Origin: Massospora cicadina
Lineage: Eukaryota; Entomophthoromycota; Entomophthoromycetes; Entomophthorales; Entomophthoraceae
Length of the DNA: 64,000 nucleotides
Reading direction: 5' to 3'
Assembly: GCA_022478985.1 (NCBI GenBank)
Contig: JAKSZP010005260.1
Span: 62,001 to 126,000, forward strand
Every line of letters begins with the position of its first letter. The stretch's first letter is position 1. The translations under genes and the position numbers were made by a program. Positions 45,910 through 57,800 of the stretch are shown in pieces. The notes below the pieces were generated by a model, which saw only the letters and a list, made by a program, of their open reading frames with translations, was not told where the DNA came from and did no database searches.

Positions 45910-46810
45910 TGTCATGTTCACATGACTTTATTGAAGGGGACAATTGCCAAGACAAGGTTGGGCACCAAGAGTCAAAAAAGGTAAGCTACAGGACCTTCCT
46001 GACTTAAGGCACACCTTGGACCAACGCTGGATGCAGGCCAGATATGCTCAGCTTGGTTCAGAGGAAGTGCAAGCTGCCCAGCTATGTGTAATGGCAATAG
46101 CATTAAAACAGATATGCTACCATTTACTTAACAACGGTTTTATTCAGTTACTTGGTGAATGGAGGTTTAAAACCTGTGTCAATTTAAGAAATTTCTAGCT
46201 TGAACCAGCCTCAAATTTAATCAATCACTTGAATTTTGGTTGATTTCAAAGTACAGTACCCTGTTGGATAGAAGCGTGCGCTTATTGGTGCACTTGGGCT
46301 TAGCACCACTTTCACCAATCAATGATTCCCTGATTTAGCTTAAAATGTTTGCACAAGATCAACCTTTCTTGTTGGTCATCTTCCTCCTTTAAATAAAATT
46401 CCAGTTTTTTTACTGTGTTTTAAAATTTATGGTTACTAGTGCAAACCTGTGCGTGGACCTCCTTGAGAAGGTATTCAACAACGTTGACCATCCTATTATC
46501 ACTAAAGTATATACAATATTAAGTGCACCATCGGGCCCCCTTTGTTCCCTCCAAACTGAGGCACCCAAACCCCTGCACTGATCTATATTTGGCTATGTGC
46601 TCCCCCATGTGGCCCACCCAAGTGATCTTGTCTAATTGTTTCCAATTACTTTACACCACAGTATACACCCTTGCACAGGGTTACTTGGGCTCTGGTGCCC
46701 TTTGCAGTGTCCTTTTTACCATAATCCTAATTATGAGTTTCCTAGCTTTGTGGCTGTGCGCCGCATACCACCTTGCTAGGAACTGAAGAGTTATAGACAC
46801 TCTCTTGACA
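45910..46810 (+). repeat. 3' LTR of element E/G
   Basis: Preceded by GAGAGGGTAA, begins TGTCATGTTCACATGACTTT and ends ATAGACACTCTCTTGACA. 901 bp. Divergent from 26887-27771 but shares AAACCTGTGCGTGGACCTCC, AAGTGCACCAT, ACTGAGGCA and the ends. Confidence 0.8.
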
Positions 46811-46990
46811 GGAGTGGTAGCATAGTGGGGTGGTTACTGCTCCACTCTGGGTCAGGTTTTGATTGCCATGGGTTCAAAACTAGCATAGCTAAAAAAACTT
46901 GGCATGGTATATTTGTGCCAAGGTTGATCCACCTCATTTATAAAAAATGACTCAAGTTTTACCTTATGATGAAAAACTTAAGTGCATGAT
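46811..46990 (+). other. tRNA-like SINE abutting the E/G LTR
   Basis: GGTAGCATAGTGGGGTGG (A-box-like) and GGGTTCAAAAC at 46870-46880 (B-box-like) have tRNA spacing, followed by a short A-run. No acceptor stem pairs, so a functional tRNA is unlikely. The far end and any target duplication were not found. Confidence 0.4.
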
Positions 46991-48186
46991 ATATGCCTTA
47001 TGGCTGAAGGTTGTTAGAAATTTTAATATTTTATCTACTGTTATGATAGGATACTATCTTTGTGTTTTGTCATTTAACTTTTAAAAGAATAGTACCTGAG
47101 ATAATTACTTAAGTAATGGTTGGATTAGCCTAACTAAAACTGTGTATGGTGGCAGGCATGTAGCTGGTAGTTAGATTTAAATTTATTTAATTTTATATTA
47201 AATTAGGCAGCATTTTAGTTGTGGTGGTTTAGGTAATCATTTTATAAATAAATCATTATAAATGCATGTTTATTTCAACATCTACTCCTAGACTACTTAC
47301 CAATCTCAGATAAACTTGATACAAATATTCTATGATATATATATATAATTGTTCAGCTGACTTGATTAGTCCAATGTTTCAGGTATAAGTTGGCAGTTTT
47401 TACTTATTTAGTTTTTATTATTTAGTTGATTTTATCAGTCAATTATATGGTAAACTTTCAGCTATCTATCTATATTACCTCATTTTATTTACTTGATTGA
47501 TTTAATTGGTCAATCTATAATAAAATTACTGATCGCCATCTACAATAATTCATTTTAAATTTAATTGATTTTATTGGCCAACCTATGCAAAAATGATGCA
47601 CACCCATAATAATTTAAGCCTGTTATGCTATGATCTCATACTTGCTTGGATTTTGAACATACGCCCCAGCCATATGACATGTATCAAAAATTGGTTAGTT
47701 AGACTAAAAAGAATATATATACTTTATTCTCGGGATGGGGTCATCCAGCGCTAAAAAAGGGGTATATGTAACAAATCACATGATTTAAATTAGTACTATA
47801 TCAAAACTGCAGCAAAACTAAATCACGATAGGTAACATTGCTTTTTAATCATAATTACTGGGAGTCGGTATATTTTTCTAGGCATGCACATATTTTATTG
47901 GCTAATTAAATGCCTAGCTAGCTTTTAGAGGATTAAAAAGTGAAACGTCATTAGTCATAATTAACCGAGTAAATAAGCCGTGGCAGGATAAAAAAGAAGA
48001 ATGCAGTACGTGTGAACTAAATTTACCAGTAAGCCTACAAGTGGAACTTTAGCTAAGCTAGTCAAAGAGAATCTATTAGAACTAAATTATAAGACAAAAA
48101 CCCAGAAACCCCGGTCAGCTTATTTTATTGCCTTTTGCTTTGTTTCCTTTCCAGATACAAGGTCTATTTCTTCCTAGTTTGAAATT
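46991..48186. other. AT-rich spacer upstream of the fimbrin gene
   Basis: No ORF or repeat of note, apart from a short (AT)n run at 47335-47347. The last 80 bases before the fimbrin ATG are pyrimidine-rich (TTGCCTTTTGCTTTGTTTCC), a common feature of fungal promoters or leaders. Confidence 0.4.
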
Positions 48187-50293
48187 ATGAGTACTGCCGA
48201 TCCCATCAAGCTTAAGCGCAAATTTCCAAATTTTTCCTTGAATGAGATTGAAACCCTGATTTCTGAGTTCAAGTATGTTTTGTACTTTATGCTTCTTTTA
48301 GTTTATATACTTTTCTTTGATTTACTTATTTAATACCCATATTTTCTGCAGTGGCCTTGATTTAAATGGGGATGGTTCTATTGATCAAACCGAAGTTATG
48401 AAACTATGTTCAAATTTGGGGACTTATGATCAAATCCGGTCAACCCTTAAACAGGTTGATGTCAACTCTAATGGAACCTTGGAGCTTGAGGAATATTTTG
48501 AGGTTAGTCACTAAATGCCATTTTGTTCATGAAGTAGATTGTACAAAAGTTGAAAGCAGGCGATGTCAAAGGTGTTGAGAGTTCAACCAATGCCTTCAAC
48601 AAAAAGGTCATCACAGTTCGCGGTGCTAACCAAAGCGATACCGCTCATACTATTAATGAGGAAGAGAAAATCGAGTTTGCCATCTATATCAACGATGCCC
48701 TTGAATCCGACCCTATGCTTTCGGACCGACTCCCCATCAAGCCAGAAACCATGCAGTTATTTGATGAATGCCGAGATGGTTTGGTGCTGTCAAAGTTAAT
48801 CAATTTTGCCTCTCCCGAGACCATTGATGAACGTGTTTTGAACGTCGGCAAAAAGCTGAATAACTTTCAGAAAACTGAAAACAACAACCTTGTTATTAAC
48901 TCCGCGAAGGCCATAGGGTGTAGCGTTGTCAACATTGGGTCAGGAGACCTCATGGAAGGGAGGGAGCACCTTATCTTAGGGCTCGTGTGGCAGATTATCA
49001 AAATCGCGCTTCTTTCCAAGATTGACATTAAATTTCATCCCGAGTTGTACCGGTTATTGGAAGCCGATGAAACTTTGAGTGATTTCTTAAAGCTTCCTCC
49101 CGAAACCATTCTTTTACGATGGTTCAACTATCACCTTAAGAACGCCCAGTGGGGAAGAACAGTATCGAACTTTTCTAAAGATGTTAAAGATGGGGAGAAC
49201 TATACGGTGCTGTTAAGCCAGATTGCGCCCAAAGAATGCACTCGTGCACCGCTCCAGGAGAAAGATTTAAACCGTCGCGCTGAGATGGTGAGCCAAATAT
49301 TTGAAATCTTGCTAACAGAAACAGGTTCTCGCCAACGCGGACTTGATAGGCTGCCGCAAATTTTTGACCCCCAAAACGCTGCTCAACGGAAACCCCAAAC
49401 TCAACTTGGCGTTTGTTGCCCATTTGTTTAACACTCATCCCTCGTTGGAACCTTTGACGGAAGAAGAGCAGGTCGAAGCCGATCAAGAGGAGACGGAGGA
49501 GATTGATCCAAACTCCCTGAGGGAAGCTCGTGCTTTTGCTCTTTGGCTTAATAGTCTTAACGTTGATCCATATGTTCAATTTCTGTTTGAAGACATTAAA
49601 TCTGGCCTTGTCCTTCTCCAGGCCATCGATACAATCCAGCCCGGTCTTGTAGACTGGCGCATGGTTAATAAACCGCGCCTCACTTCCGACCAGCCACTTA
49701 GTCGCTTTAAAATGGTTGAGAATACCAACTACCTCATATCGCTGGGCCGCCAGCTCAACTTTTCTTTGGTTGGCATCCAAGGAGCGGATATTACAGATGG
49801 TGCCGTGACCTTGACCCTTGGTCTTGTCTGGCAGCTCATGCGTGCCAACGTTGTCAAGACGTTGAAGTCTTTGAGCAAGAACGGACGTGACGTCACTGAC
49901 TCTGACATCATTAAGTGGGCCAATGCCAAGGTTGCTGGAAAGCATCCCAATACGCTCCTTCAAAGATGCCACCCTTCGCACTGGTCACTTCTTATTAGGG
50001 CTTGTCAATGCGCTACGTCCTGGAATTGTGGATGAATCCCTATTGACTCCCGGAAACTCAGGTATGTGCCCCTTTATTCCCTCGCTGATCTTTTGAAAGA
50101 GGAAGATGCCAAGCTTAATGCGCTTTATGCTATCTCGCTGGCGCGCAAGATGAATGCTACCATCTTCCTACTTCCAGAAGATATTATCGAAGTTAAACCT
50201 AAGATGGTAATTTTTGGTTTAACTTGTCGTTGATTAGTTTAGATTATGACATTTGTCGGCTCCCTTATGGCCCTGGATGAGGGTCGAAACTGA
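48187..50293 (+). CDS. Fimbrin (plastin), actin-bundling protein; apparent one-base frameshift
   Basis: Six exons: 48187-48272, 48352-48502, 48538-49287, 49325-50061, 50100-50206 and 50243-50293. Introns are GT-AG, of 79, 35, 37, 38 and 36 nt. Intron 3 has a clear GCTAAC branch site. The product is about 626 residues, the normal fimbrin length. Two EF-hand loops lie at residues 32-43 ([12 protein letters not shown]) and 65-76 ([12 protein letters not shown]). Four calponin-homology domains follow as two actin-binding pairs: CH1 about 120-235, CH2 about 265-380, CH3 with [16 protein letters not shown]4 ending [10 protein letters not shown]. Fungal-type blocks include [34 protein letters not shown] and [18 protein letters not shown]. 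Fimbrin crosslinks actin in patches and endocytic sites. In exon 4 the frame changes by one base near the AAA at 49939-49941, between NAKVAG and IRSFKDATL. Dropping one base keeps everything else in frame, so this is either a sequencing error or a real lesion. The start is the only ATG giving the EF-hand exon. Confidence 0.9.
49939..49941 (+). other. Apparent frameshift site in fimbrin exon 4
   Basis: Up to NAKVAGK the frame is one, and from [12 protein letters not shown] onward the next. Exon lengths sum to a whole frame only if one base is removed here. No intron fits without losing the conserved SFKD. Confidence 0.65.
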
Positions 50294-51590
50294 GCATCCG
50301 ATCAGTACGCATCCGATCTACGGCTATAAAAATTTAACTCACCATAACTTGGTTCATTAAAAACGCTAACATGGTTGCAGCTTAACATAAATATTTTGTT
50401 TTTTATTTTGGCTCTAAGTTCGAGCCGTGCATTAGAAAAATCAAATTTTCAGGTACAACTAAGCTGTCAGTTTGGTATCAGCAATTTTTACTAACAAAAT
50501 TTTTCAAAGCTCATGGCTATAAATTAGGCTTACTGGAGGTTAGCATTGTCGTTCATTTATATGCCAAACTAACGTTGGGTTTAATGCGCAAATTACCTAT
50601 ATTTAATAACTGTTTTAATCCCGTCAGTTTGGCTAACAACGCGGTAAAGGCTGACTAGTATCATCTAAGATATCAGCGTTTGTCGCGACCAGTTCCATAG
50701 GCGAGGCTCAGGATCGTTTGCCATGCAGCTTTATAAATCATTGGGGTAAGTTCGTTAGTTTCCAAAGCCCTTAAAATATGCCAGCAGTTTAGCTTAAAAT
50801 AGGTTGAGCTGTTATGCAGCTGAATTTAATGATGCGTTAAGCTTTAACTGTTGGGATACTTTTGAAAGTAATATAGTTAGTTTACCATTCTGGTTAAGGT
50901 GCAACATTGAATTGGCAATAAATATTCTTTCAACTCCAATAGTTTACTGACTTTTCTTTTGTAAAAAGCTTTAGTGATATACAACTAATCTATCTCGAAT
51001 TTATATTAAGGTAGGAAGTAGATAAGTCTACCTAATAACTACATAATCTTTTATATAGTAACCTTTGACTTTTATATTACAATGCCTTTTTACAAATCAA
51101 GATAGAGTAATAAAATATAGCAAAATATGCCAGCGGTTTGGATGATAATAGCTAAAAAATTTTATATTCGGCACAGATAGAATTAGTGCTATAGAAAACT
51201 TAAATATAGTACGCAAAGAGCATGCTGGTTAGCCATTGCTATAGTTTGCACTGCCTACAGAAACATTGTATATCACCATTAAGGGGTCAAATCTTAAGAT
51301 GCATGCTGTTATTTTATATTAAAATTTAGTTTTATCTTTTAGCTCACACATTATACTGTCAACAAAGTTTTAATAAACACTTCAATAATCCTATTACAGC
51401 TATCCTTTTGAATTATACGCAGCTCTATCAAAAGATTGTTTACAAATTTATATACTGACCCACACTATAATTTAGTAGTTTATGAGCCTTATATATTCCT
51501 GGGCTTTTTTATATTTGTACAGACTTGATTACTTCAAAACATAAATAAGTTGTAATTTTATTTTCAAAATCGTTTTATCATTTTACATAC
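50294..51590. other. AT-rich spacer downstream of fimbrin
   Basis: No gene or repeat recognised. It presumably includes the fimbrin 3' untranslated region at its start. Confidence 0.4.
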
Positions 51591-51600
51591 TGAGTCTCCT

Positions 51601-51891
51601 AGGGGAGGATACCCCAGTGGTAGAATATGGACTCTCTACCACTGCCTCCCCGAGTTTGATTCTGGTACAGGAGCTTTGAGCAGGGGACAACCATGACTGT
51701 TGGCGTTGCACACCAATGCCCTGTACTGAGATAACAAATAGCAAAGGAGTCCATGAAGTTCCTGGCCTATAATATGCCATGCATGGAGGTTTTCTGGGTT
51801 TTATCCTCCTTTCCCACTAATTCAAATCCCCTTCATCCTTCATTGGTGCGGTATTGTCCCCAGGTTGACCTTGAATAAAATTAAAATACTA
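51601..51891 (+). mobile_element. tRNA-Gly-derived SINE with 10-bp target duplication
   Basis: CAGTGGTAGAAT at 51615-51626 is the A-box region typical of tRNA-Gly, and GAGTTTGATTCTG at 51652-51664 is a B-box-like sequence. A unique body follows, and the tail reads TTGAATAAAATTAAAATACT. TGAGTCTCCT flanks it at 51591-51600 and 51892-51901. Length about 291 bp. Confidence 0.7.
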
Positions 51892-51901
51892 TGAGTCTCC
51901 T

Positions 51902-52449
51902 TGCCACACCCATCACAGATAATTCCATCCTACCTGGGATTGAGCTCCCCAAAAAAGGTAAGTATAATGACCATGAGAAACCCTAAAACCCCTCTTAATT
52001 ATATTAATGTTCTCTAAAATATCTGATTTGAAGTGGGTAGTGGCCCAGCCTACTGGTCAAAGTTTGGGAAATATCCATAAAGTAGAAGGTAAGTTAACAG
52101 TAGAAATGTTCTAAAAAGACCTTATTTGACAGAAAAGTTGGGTTATGTTATCCTCAATTATGGCTTAAATCTGACAAACTGAGATCAAAATTAATTTTGA
52201 AAGGTTTATAAGCTTAAACATTTTTTAGACTATAACCAACCAACCTCTCTGGACCCCAATAAACTAAATATCTGGATGCTGGTTTCCCACTTTTGTAGGA
52301 TCTTCATAAATAGGAGATACACTGGTTGTATTCCAAAATTTTATTATTTTTCATGAGTTTACTATATTATTGTTGCATAAAATCTGTGGCAATAGACTTG
52401 ATTTACATCATGGTTTGGCCCTCACTGTCCTAAAATTCAGAACTCAAAA
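51902..52449. other. No feature recognised
   Basis: AT-rich sequence with short ORFs only. Confidence 0.35.
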
Positions 52450-52464
52450 TTAATGTCCTACTGA

Positions 52465-52483
52465 CCATCTAGTACTAAAAAAA
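52465..52483 (+). mobile_element. 19-bp retroposed tag with 15-bp target duplication
   Basis: CCATCTAGTACTAAAAAAA lies between TTAATGTCCTACTGA (52450-52464) and TTGATGTCCTACTGA (52484-52498). Its 3' end is the same as that of the tags at 43336 and 58871. Confidence 0.65.
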
Positions 52484-52498
52484 TTGATGTCCTACTGA

Positions 52499-53639
52499 TT
52501 TTGTAGAGCCATTTCACACCAAGAGTTTTTATTATTTCTACAACAGTTTCCCAGACTATTTGAAACTTTTGCACCCACTTCCTATACTATTTTGGATTAT
52601 TTTACACCTAGTTTATATTGACAATTTTAGGGACCTATGATAACTTACCTTTGATGCTGCATTCTATTAACTTTAAAGCTCTGGTATACTTGTGCATTGT
52701 CTCCTTGAACTTACTTTCCATAACCTCCAGAGGTTCTGTTTCCCTGCAACACCAACCACCTTAACTGTACTGCTCACTCTTGCCACCAAATGGTGCCCTA
52801 ACCAACAAGCAGAACCCTTAAAGTTTCAAAAAATTAGCTCATATCCTAGACAAAAGGTAAGTAGAGGCCATAGCTCTAGAACTTTGCCACAAAATTGCTG
52901 CTGAGTTAGTTGATGCTATACCTACTATAATCAAAAACTTAGGCAAAGACCTAATCTACTAATAAAAGGTTTAAAGTACTGTGATGTATCAGAATCTGAG
53001 CCGATTATTTTTAATGCTAATGGGTTCTAACCCAAGTAGGGAGGATACCACAGGCTTTTTATATGCGTATTTTAAAATCAAACCTAGTTAAAGAATCTCC
53101 TAACATGCCGTCATGTCACCTAGACTAAGTGGTCAAACTGAATAGAGAATGGGGTTTGGGGGGACTCTCACTGGTGCAGGGTGATCAAGGTATCATGCAT
53201 TAGTAGGCAGGACTCAGATTGGGATGTCATAAATTGGGATAAAAGTTGAGAATAGTTAAATCTAGTTAACAAGGATGCATGGCTTGCACATTATTTTATT
53301 TTATTGAGTGAGCTGAGTATTAGTGTATATATCTAAATCTGACCCAAGGGCAAAAGGGTAGGTGTCTTGGCAAGTTGTGGGGAAATGGGGTCAATTAACT
53401 TTGCTTTTTCATCAACTCATGAGTGACCCATGTAAAAAGCCAAAATCTTTTAATTAAATATTATTTCCTTGGAAAAATGACCAGAAAAGTGGGAGGGGAA
53501 TACTATTTCACAAGAGCTCCATGGTTAATTTCAGAGATTAATGAAGGATGGTATTGGTGTGGCCATTGACACTTTAATGGCTATCTGGTGATGGGACTAT
53601 ATTCAGGATAACCTTTTTATGGGCGAAATTAAGCTGGGA
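52499..53639. other. No gene supported
   Basis: AT-rich. One short plus-strand ORF at 52692-52904 shows no recognisable motif. Confidence 0.3.
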
Positions 53640-54800
53640 GTTGGTTCAAATGGTAGCTTAAGTTTTTGGAAAAAATTGTGGTAAGGTTGTAAGGGAATTT
53701 GGCAATGTCAACCCACTTGCAAGACTCAAATGGGTTGAAATCAGGAAGAATATGGCCAGCAACAAGCAATGATATGGAGGACGTGGTTTTTTAGTTGGTA
53801 AACCATTGATTAATAAATTTGGTAGGTTTCTGTGGAGCAAAATATTTGGGAATATTGCATTGCATTGGGTTATAATTTTGTGGCGCAGGAGGAGCAACAC
53901 TTGAAACTATTGAAGGAGCGGTATGAAGTGTGAACTCCATTCAAAGTCTTCTAGGTCTGCAGAATGGTAATTTCCAGAGGAGGTGGAGTGAAACCTGAAG
54001 CTGCGGAAATAAAGGGGCACTTCTTCTATGATTGGTCCAACGCAAAACATATAGGCAAAATAGCGCAGACACTTTGATGCAGGATCAGAAATGAAGTCTG
54101 GGTAGAGTTGGTTGAGACACGAGGGGGAATGCAAGAAGGGTGTCACAGTGGAAAGGTAATATTTTCAAAAAGATGCAAGGCCCATCAAGGCAGCTAGCAC
54201 ATTGGGCTCACAAACTGAAGGATGGGTTGCACCATTAGCGGACAGAACCTCCATGGTTTTTAATGGATACTTTGGGAGAAAGGTGGCTGGGAAAACTGGA
54301 AAACTGAACCACAAGGGTGGCGTAAGCCAGCAACTTAGCATGATTGATGGGGATGGGGGTGTCATTTAAGACAAAGGTAAATCATTGCACAACGTTGGCT
54401 TGAGCTTTACAGGAAAAGATAAGGTCAAAGTACCACTTGAAGGGATTGAAATCTATAAAAATGGCAGGTTTTCTCACCCCCTGGTCCATTTAAAAGATGG
54501 ATGCACTCATGTAGGGAAAGAGTTCCTGTATATAACCCAAAGGTCAAACTGCAAATTTATCTAGGGGAGCACCATGAGACTACAAAGAACTAATGGGAAT
54601 GCGCAAGGTGAAGAGATAGGTCCCAAGGCATGAAAAATGACTTTTAGAGTTTGGGGCTGCTGGAACAGCCCAGGAATGCTTTTGGCATTGACAAATACCA
54701 AAAGGCGGCTCACCATTTCACCATGCAGGAGCATCAGGCGTCAAACTCATCATCATAGGAAACTTGATTTGGCAGGAGGTTAATATAGGTGTAATAGTAA
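53640..54800 (-). other. Coding-like minus-strand stretch of unknown origin
   Basis: Three consecutive minus-strand ORFs (54165-54365, 53907-54146, 53658-53900) and their frame neighbours give protein-like text, such as LKTMEVLSANGATHPSVC and PSCLNQLYPDFISDPASKCL. Base composition is more G-rich on the + strand and less AT-rich than the surroundings. I recognise no family. A decayed transposon ORF or a pseudogene is likelier than a live gene. Confidence 0.35.
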
Positions 54801-57800
54801 TCCTAAGTTTTATTTTTATAAAGATAAGTGGTTAAAGTAAAGAAGCTTCTGATTCAAGTTATGATAATCTATCTATACCTCTTAAATTGATATTGCCACT
54901 GTAACTTCCCAATTGTGAAATCATTGTGAGTTCAGTACTCAAGGATTTAAATTATATAACCTAAGTATTATTCTAATTTATAGCATCAAACGAACATGGT
55001 TTGAAAATGGCATCCACATCAACTACATATATTCATAGTGACCCAATATACTTACCTAAAAAGACCCTGATACCAGGAAGGATGTGGTGAAATACAAAGG
55101 ACTGCACCATCATGTCTAGAATCAACAGAAGACAAATAGTTTACCTTGAAATTAGGGAAACTTCATCTGATTCCAGGAGCAAGTTACGTTCTTCTTCAAT
55201 GCTGATTAAAATGAAAAATCTTCTTCCTCACGTTATCAAAGGCACTCTCAGAAGTCACGCCATGAGTTTGTGTGTTTTGAGAGACTCTGGCTATAAAGCT
55301 ATATTATTGATTCTTGTACTTAGCTATCAGCAAAAGCCTATTTTTCTGACTTTACTACTTCCAAGGACTTTCTAGATTTTAGGGATAATTATGTCAGAGC
55401 TTAATCTTTAATATTAGGCCATAATCTTTAGTTAATTGTGCTTTCTTCATAGAAAGACAATACATACAAAAAGATCAGCTTCAATGGCTGTTTGATCCAT
55501 CAGGGCCTGCCTTCAGCTATAATAACTGACAAAAATTTGTGCTTTATTTTAGTTCTTGTAAGTTTTAATAATGAAGATGTCTATCACTGATGGAAAAAAC
55601 TTTGGTTAATAAAGCTTATAATTTAAGAGTGCCACTTGCTTTACCCAATGGATAATATCAACTAGCTTTGAGTTGGAGTCACCTACCCCAACTACCTCTG
55701 AATTTTATACTAAGTACAGAGGGGAATTACTAGATTTAGATCAAAAATTATATAATAAAAACAGTTAAATTACAACTATTCAACGGATACTTATTAACAT
55801 AATTCTTCCTTATGAACAATAAAATTAAACATGACCCTCTACTGTACCATCTACTATATGAGCTGTACTAATATTCTCTCCTGTAAGCTTCATTTGAGGG
55901 TACCAAAGAAACTCTATACATTCATCATTTTGTGCACCCTGCCATCTACCATATTATTCATAATGTGGGGTTACATCATCAGTTAACTTTGTGGCAGTAA
56001 CATTATTCTTTCATTAAATTTCATACTTTTGAATTCTATAGCTCTGCCTCCCCCTTTGTTCAAAATATTGAGATGAAGTTCTTGATAATTTTAATGTTTT
56101 TAGCAAATTTTGTCATTAAATGGCCCAGATAAGCAATAAAATCTCTGCTTTTTATAAAATTTAGCTTACTAACTAAGTTGGTGAGGCAGTTATTAAATCT
56201 CAGTCACAATAAAACAATTTTTTACATCTTTATAGTTACATCTCTTTATATATACCAATTAAGAACAATTATTTATCATTTCAAAGAGTCATTATGTTAG
56301 TAAGTGATTTAATTTACCACTTCAGTCTCAATCTTAGTAGCCTCACTTTAGAAGCCGTGAGACATCTGCACCTGAGATGCCATCTGGATCTCAAGGCCCT
56401 ACAGGTCAATTTAGGTCTCCATGCCTTCAGATCTAATCCTAGAACTAGAGGATGAACCCTCATGCCTTTGGGTTAATGATATCATTGAGCAGGCTAATTA
56501 TTATAGAGGTTAAGTTGCTGCAGTAGTACAGGGTTTTGGGTATACAATACTAGCACCCTCTTGATCATGATTACACTATTAAGTTTCTTGACAAAAGAAA
56601 TGACTATATTTGAGGAATTATACATATTAACAGAAGATGTTTAGATAAGATTGTGGAACATATTAATCAGCTTACTCACAAGGTGAAGCCAATGAAACTG
56701 GAAAGCTAACAATGAAGCATGATAACTGATTTAAAAGCAGAAACTACAATGCATTAAGGATCATTTTATAAAAAAGCTACTGATTCAGGAATAATGAGTC
56801 AATGAAAAATTTAAAAATAATAGAATTAACTTAAGGGCCCTAGTTGACTGACTACAACCTATGGAATATTCCAAAACAAATTTATTTCTATATGCGATAA
56901 ATCCTGCACCAGAGATAGCGTTATAAGAACTGACATAAGGGTGTAGGTTGTATTATATATGTTACAGTCTCTCATAAACTATATGAGTTATTTATTTATG
57001 AGGAAAGGATAACTATATATAGTTATCAGTTGTATATGAATTATAGTCTTTATTGTATACTCAGTTACGCAAACCATTGTAATTTTTGATTTAACTCCCA
57101 GTAGTATTGGAATTTAATATTTTATCAATTTATCCTTTTATTTCCTGCAATCAAGATTGTAAACCTAGAAAACATATAAACCATATTATTCATTGATTTT
57201 ATAATTTTTCTCATAAAGATACCACTTTAAAAAATATATTTCTTGTACAAGCTGTTGGTCAACTTAGTATACTTCTTGTATATCATGAAGATTTCCGCAG
57301 TCCTTGAGAGGTGTGCTAGCCCTGAATTATTCTGAGTCAGTCCTGTAGCCATGAGGATTGATTGTTACTTAATGAATGTCATTCTGTTAACCATGACTTG
57401 ATACTAGTTATGGATAAAATATATGGATATTTTAAAGAGTCCCAGCCACAGTTAGCTTTAGAGTAATACAACTGACAAAGTGTTAAGGTATAGTAATATG
57501 ATCAACAAGAAACCTACAATGTAAAAATAATCCCCATAGTCATTTGTTATTATAGCAATTTATGATGATAGTAATAACTTTAGTAGTAATTTAACACGTC
57601 CTCATTGTGATAATGGGTGATAATCAAAAGCTTATATAGTAATTTTATGATAAATAAAATGTTATCTTTGGCTATGTGGTATCCTATGAACCAATATTCT
57701 TTTTTTATGGGTACCAGAGAGTTTTATTCAGAGATTTTAGCTTTTTCTGGGATGTTTAAGAATTATTTAATGTAATGTTCTAAAACTAAGCTTACATTCA

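Larger units (their letters stand above)
26887..46810 (+). mobile_element. Element E/G: old chromovirus split by a LINE and by element F
   Basis: The 5' LTR-like 26887-27771 and the 3' LTR 45910-46810 are divergent relatives. Between them, after removal of the LINE (29401-34678) and element F (37711-44759), lie a leader, protease, RT, RNase H, integrase and chromodomain in one plus-strand order. The integrase is continuous across element F at the 5-bp duplication. That the left LTR and the right pol belong to one element is an inference from order, orientation and LTR similarity. Divergence of the two LTRs fits great age. Confidence 0.65.

Noticed and set aside
46811..46890. Functional tRNA gene
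   Set aside because: Promoter boxes are present but no acceptor stem or cloverleaf can be paired.
49931..49965. A possible 35-nt GT-AG intron in place of the fimbrin frameshift
   Set aside because: It would remove the conserved SFKD segment and does not restore the downstream frame.
49184..49981. 265-codon minus-strand ORF opposite the fimbrin exons
   Set aside because: It is the shadow of the highly conserved fimbrin coding sequence; the plus-strand reading explains the openness.
55112..55375. Plus-strand 87-codon ORF with a DSG triplet that could recall a retroviral protease
   Set aside because: The residues around DSG do not fit the protease core and no neighbouring RT or integrase is present.
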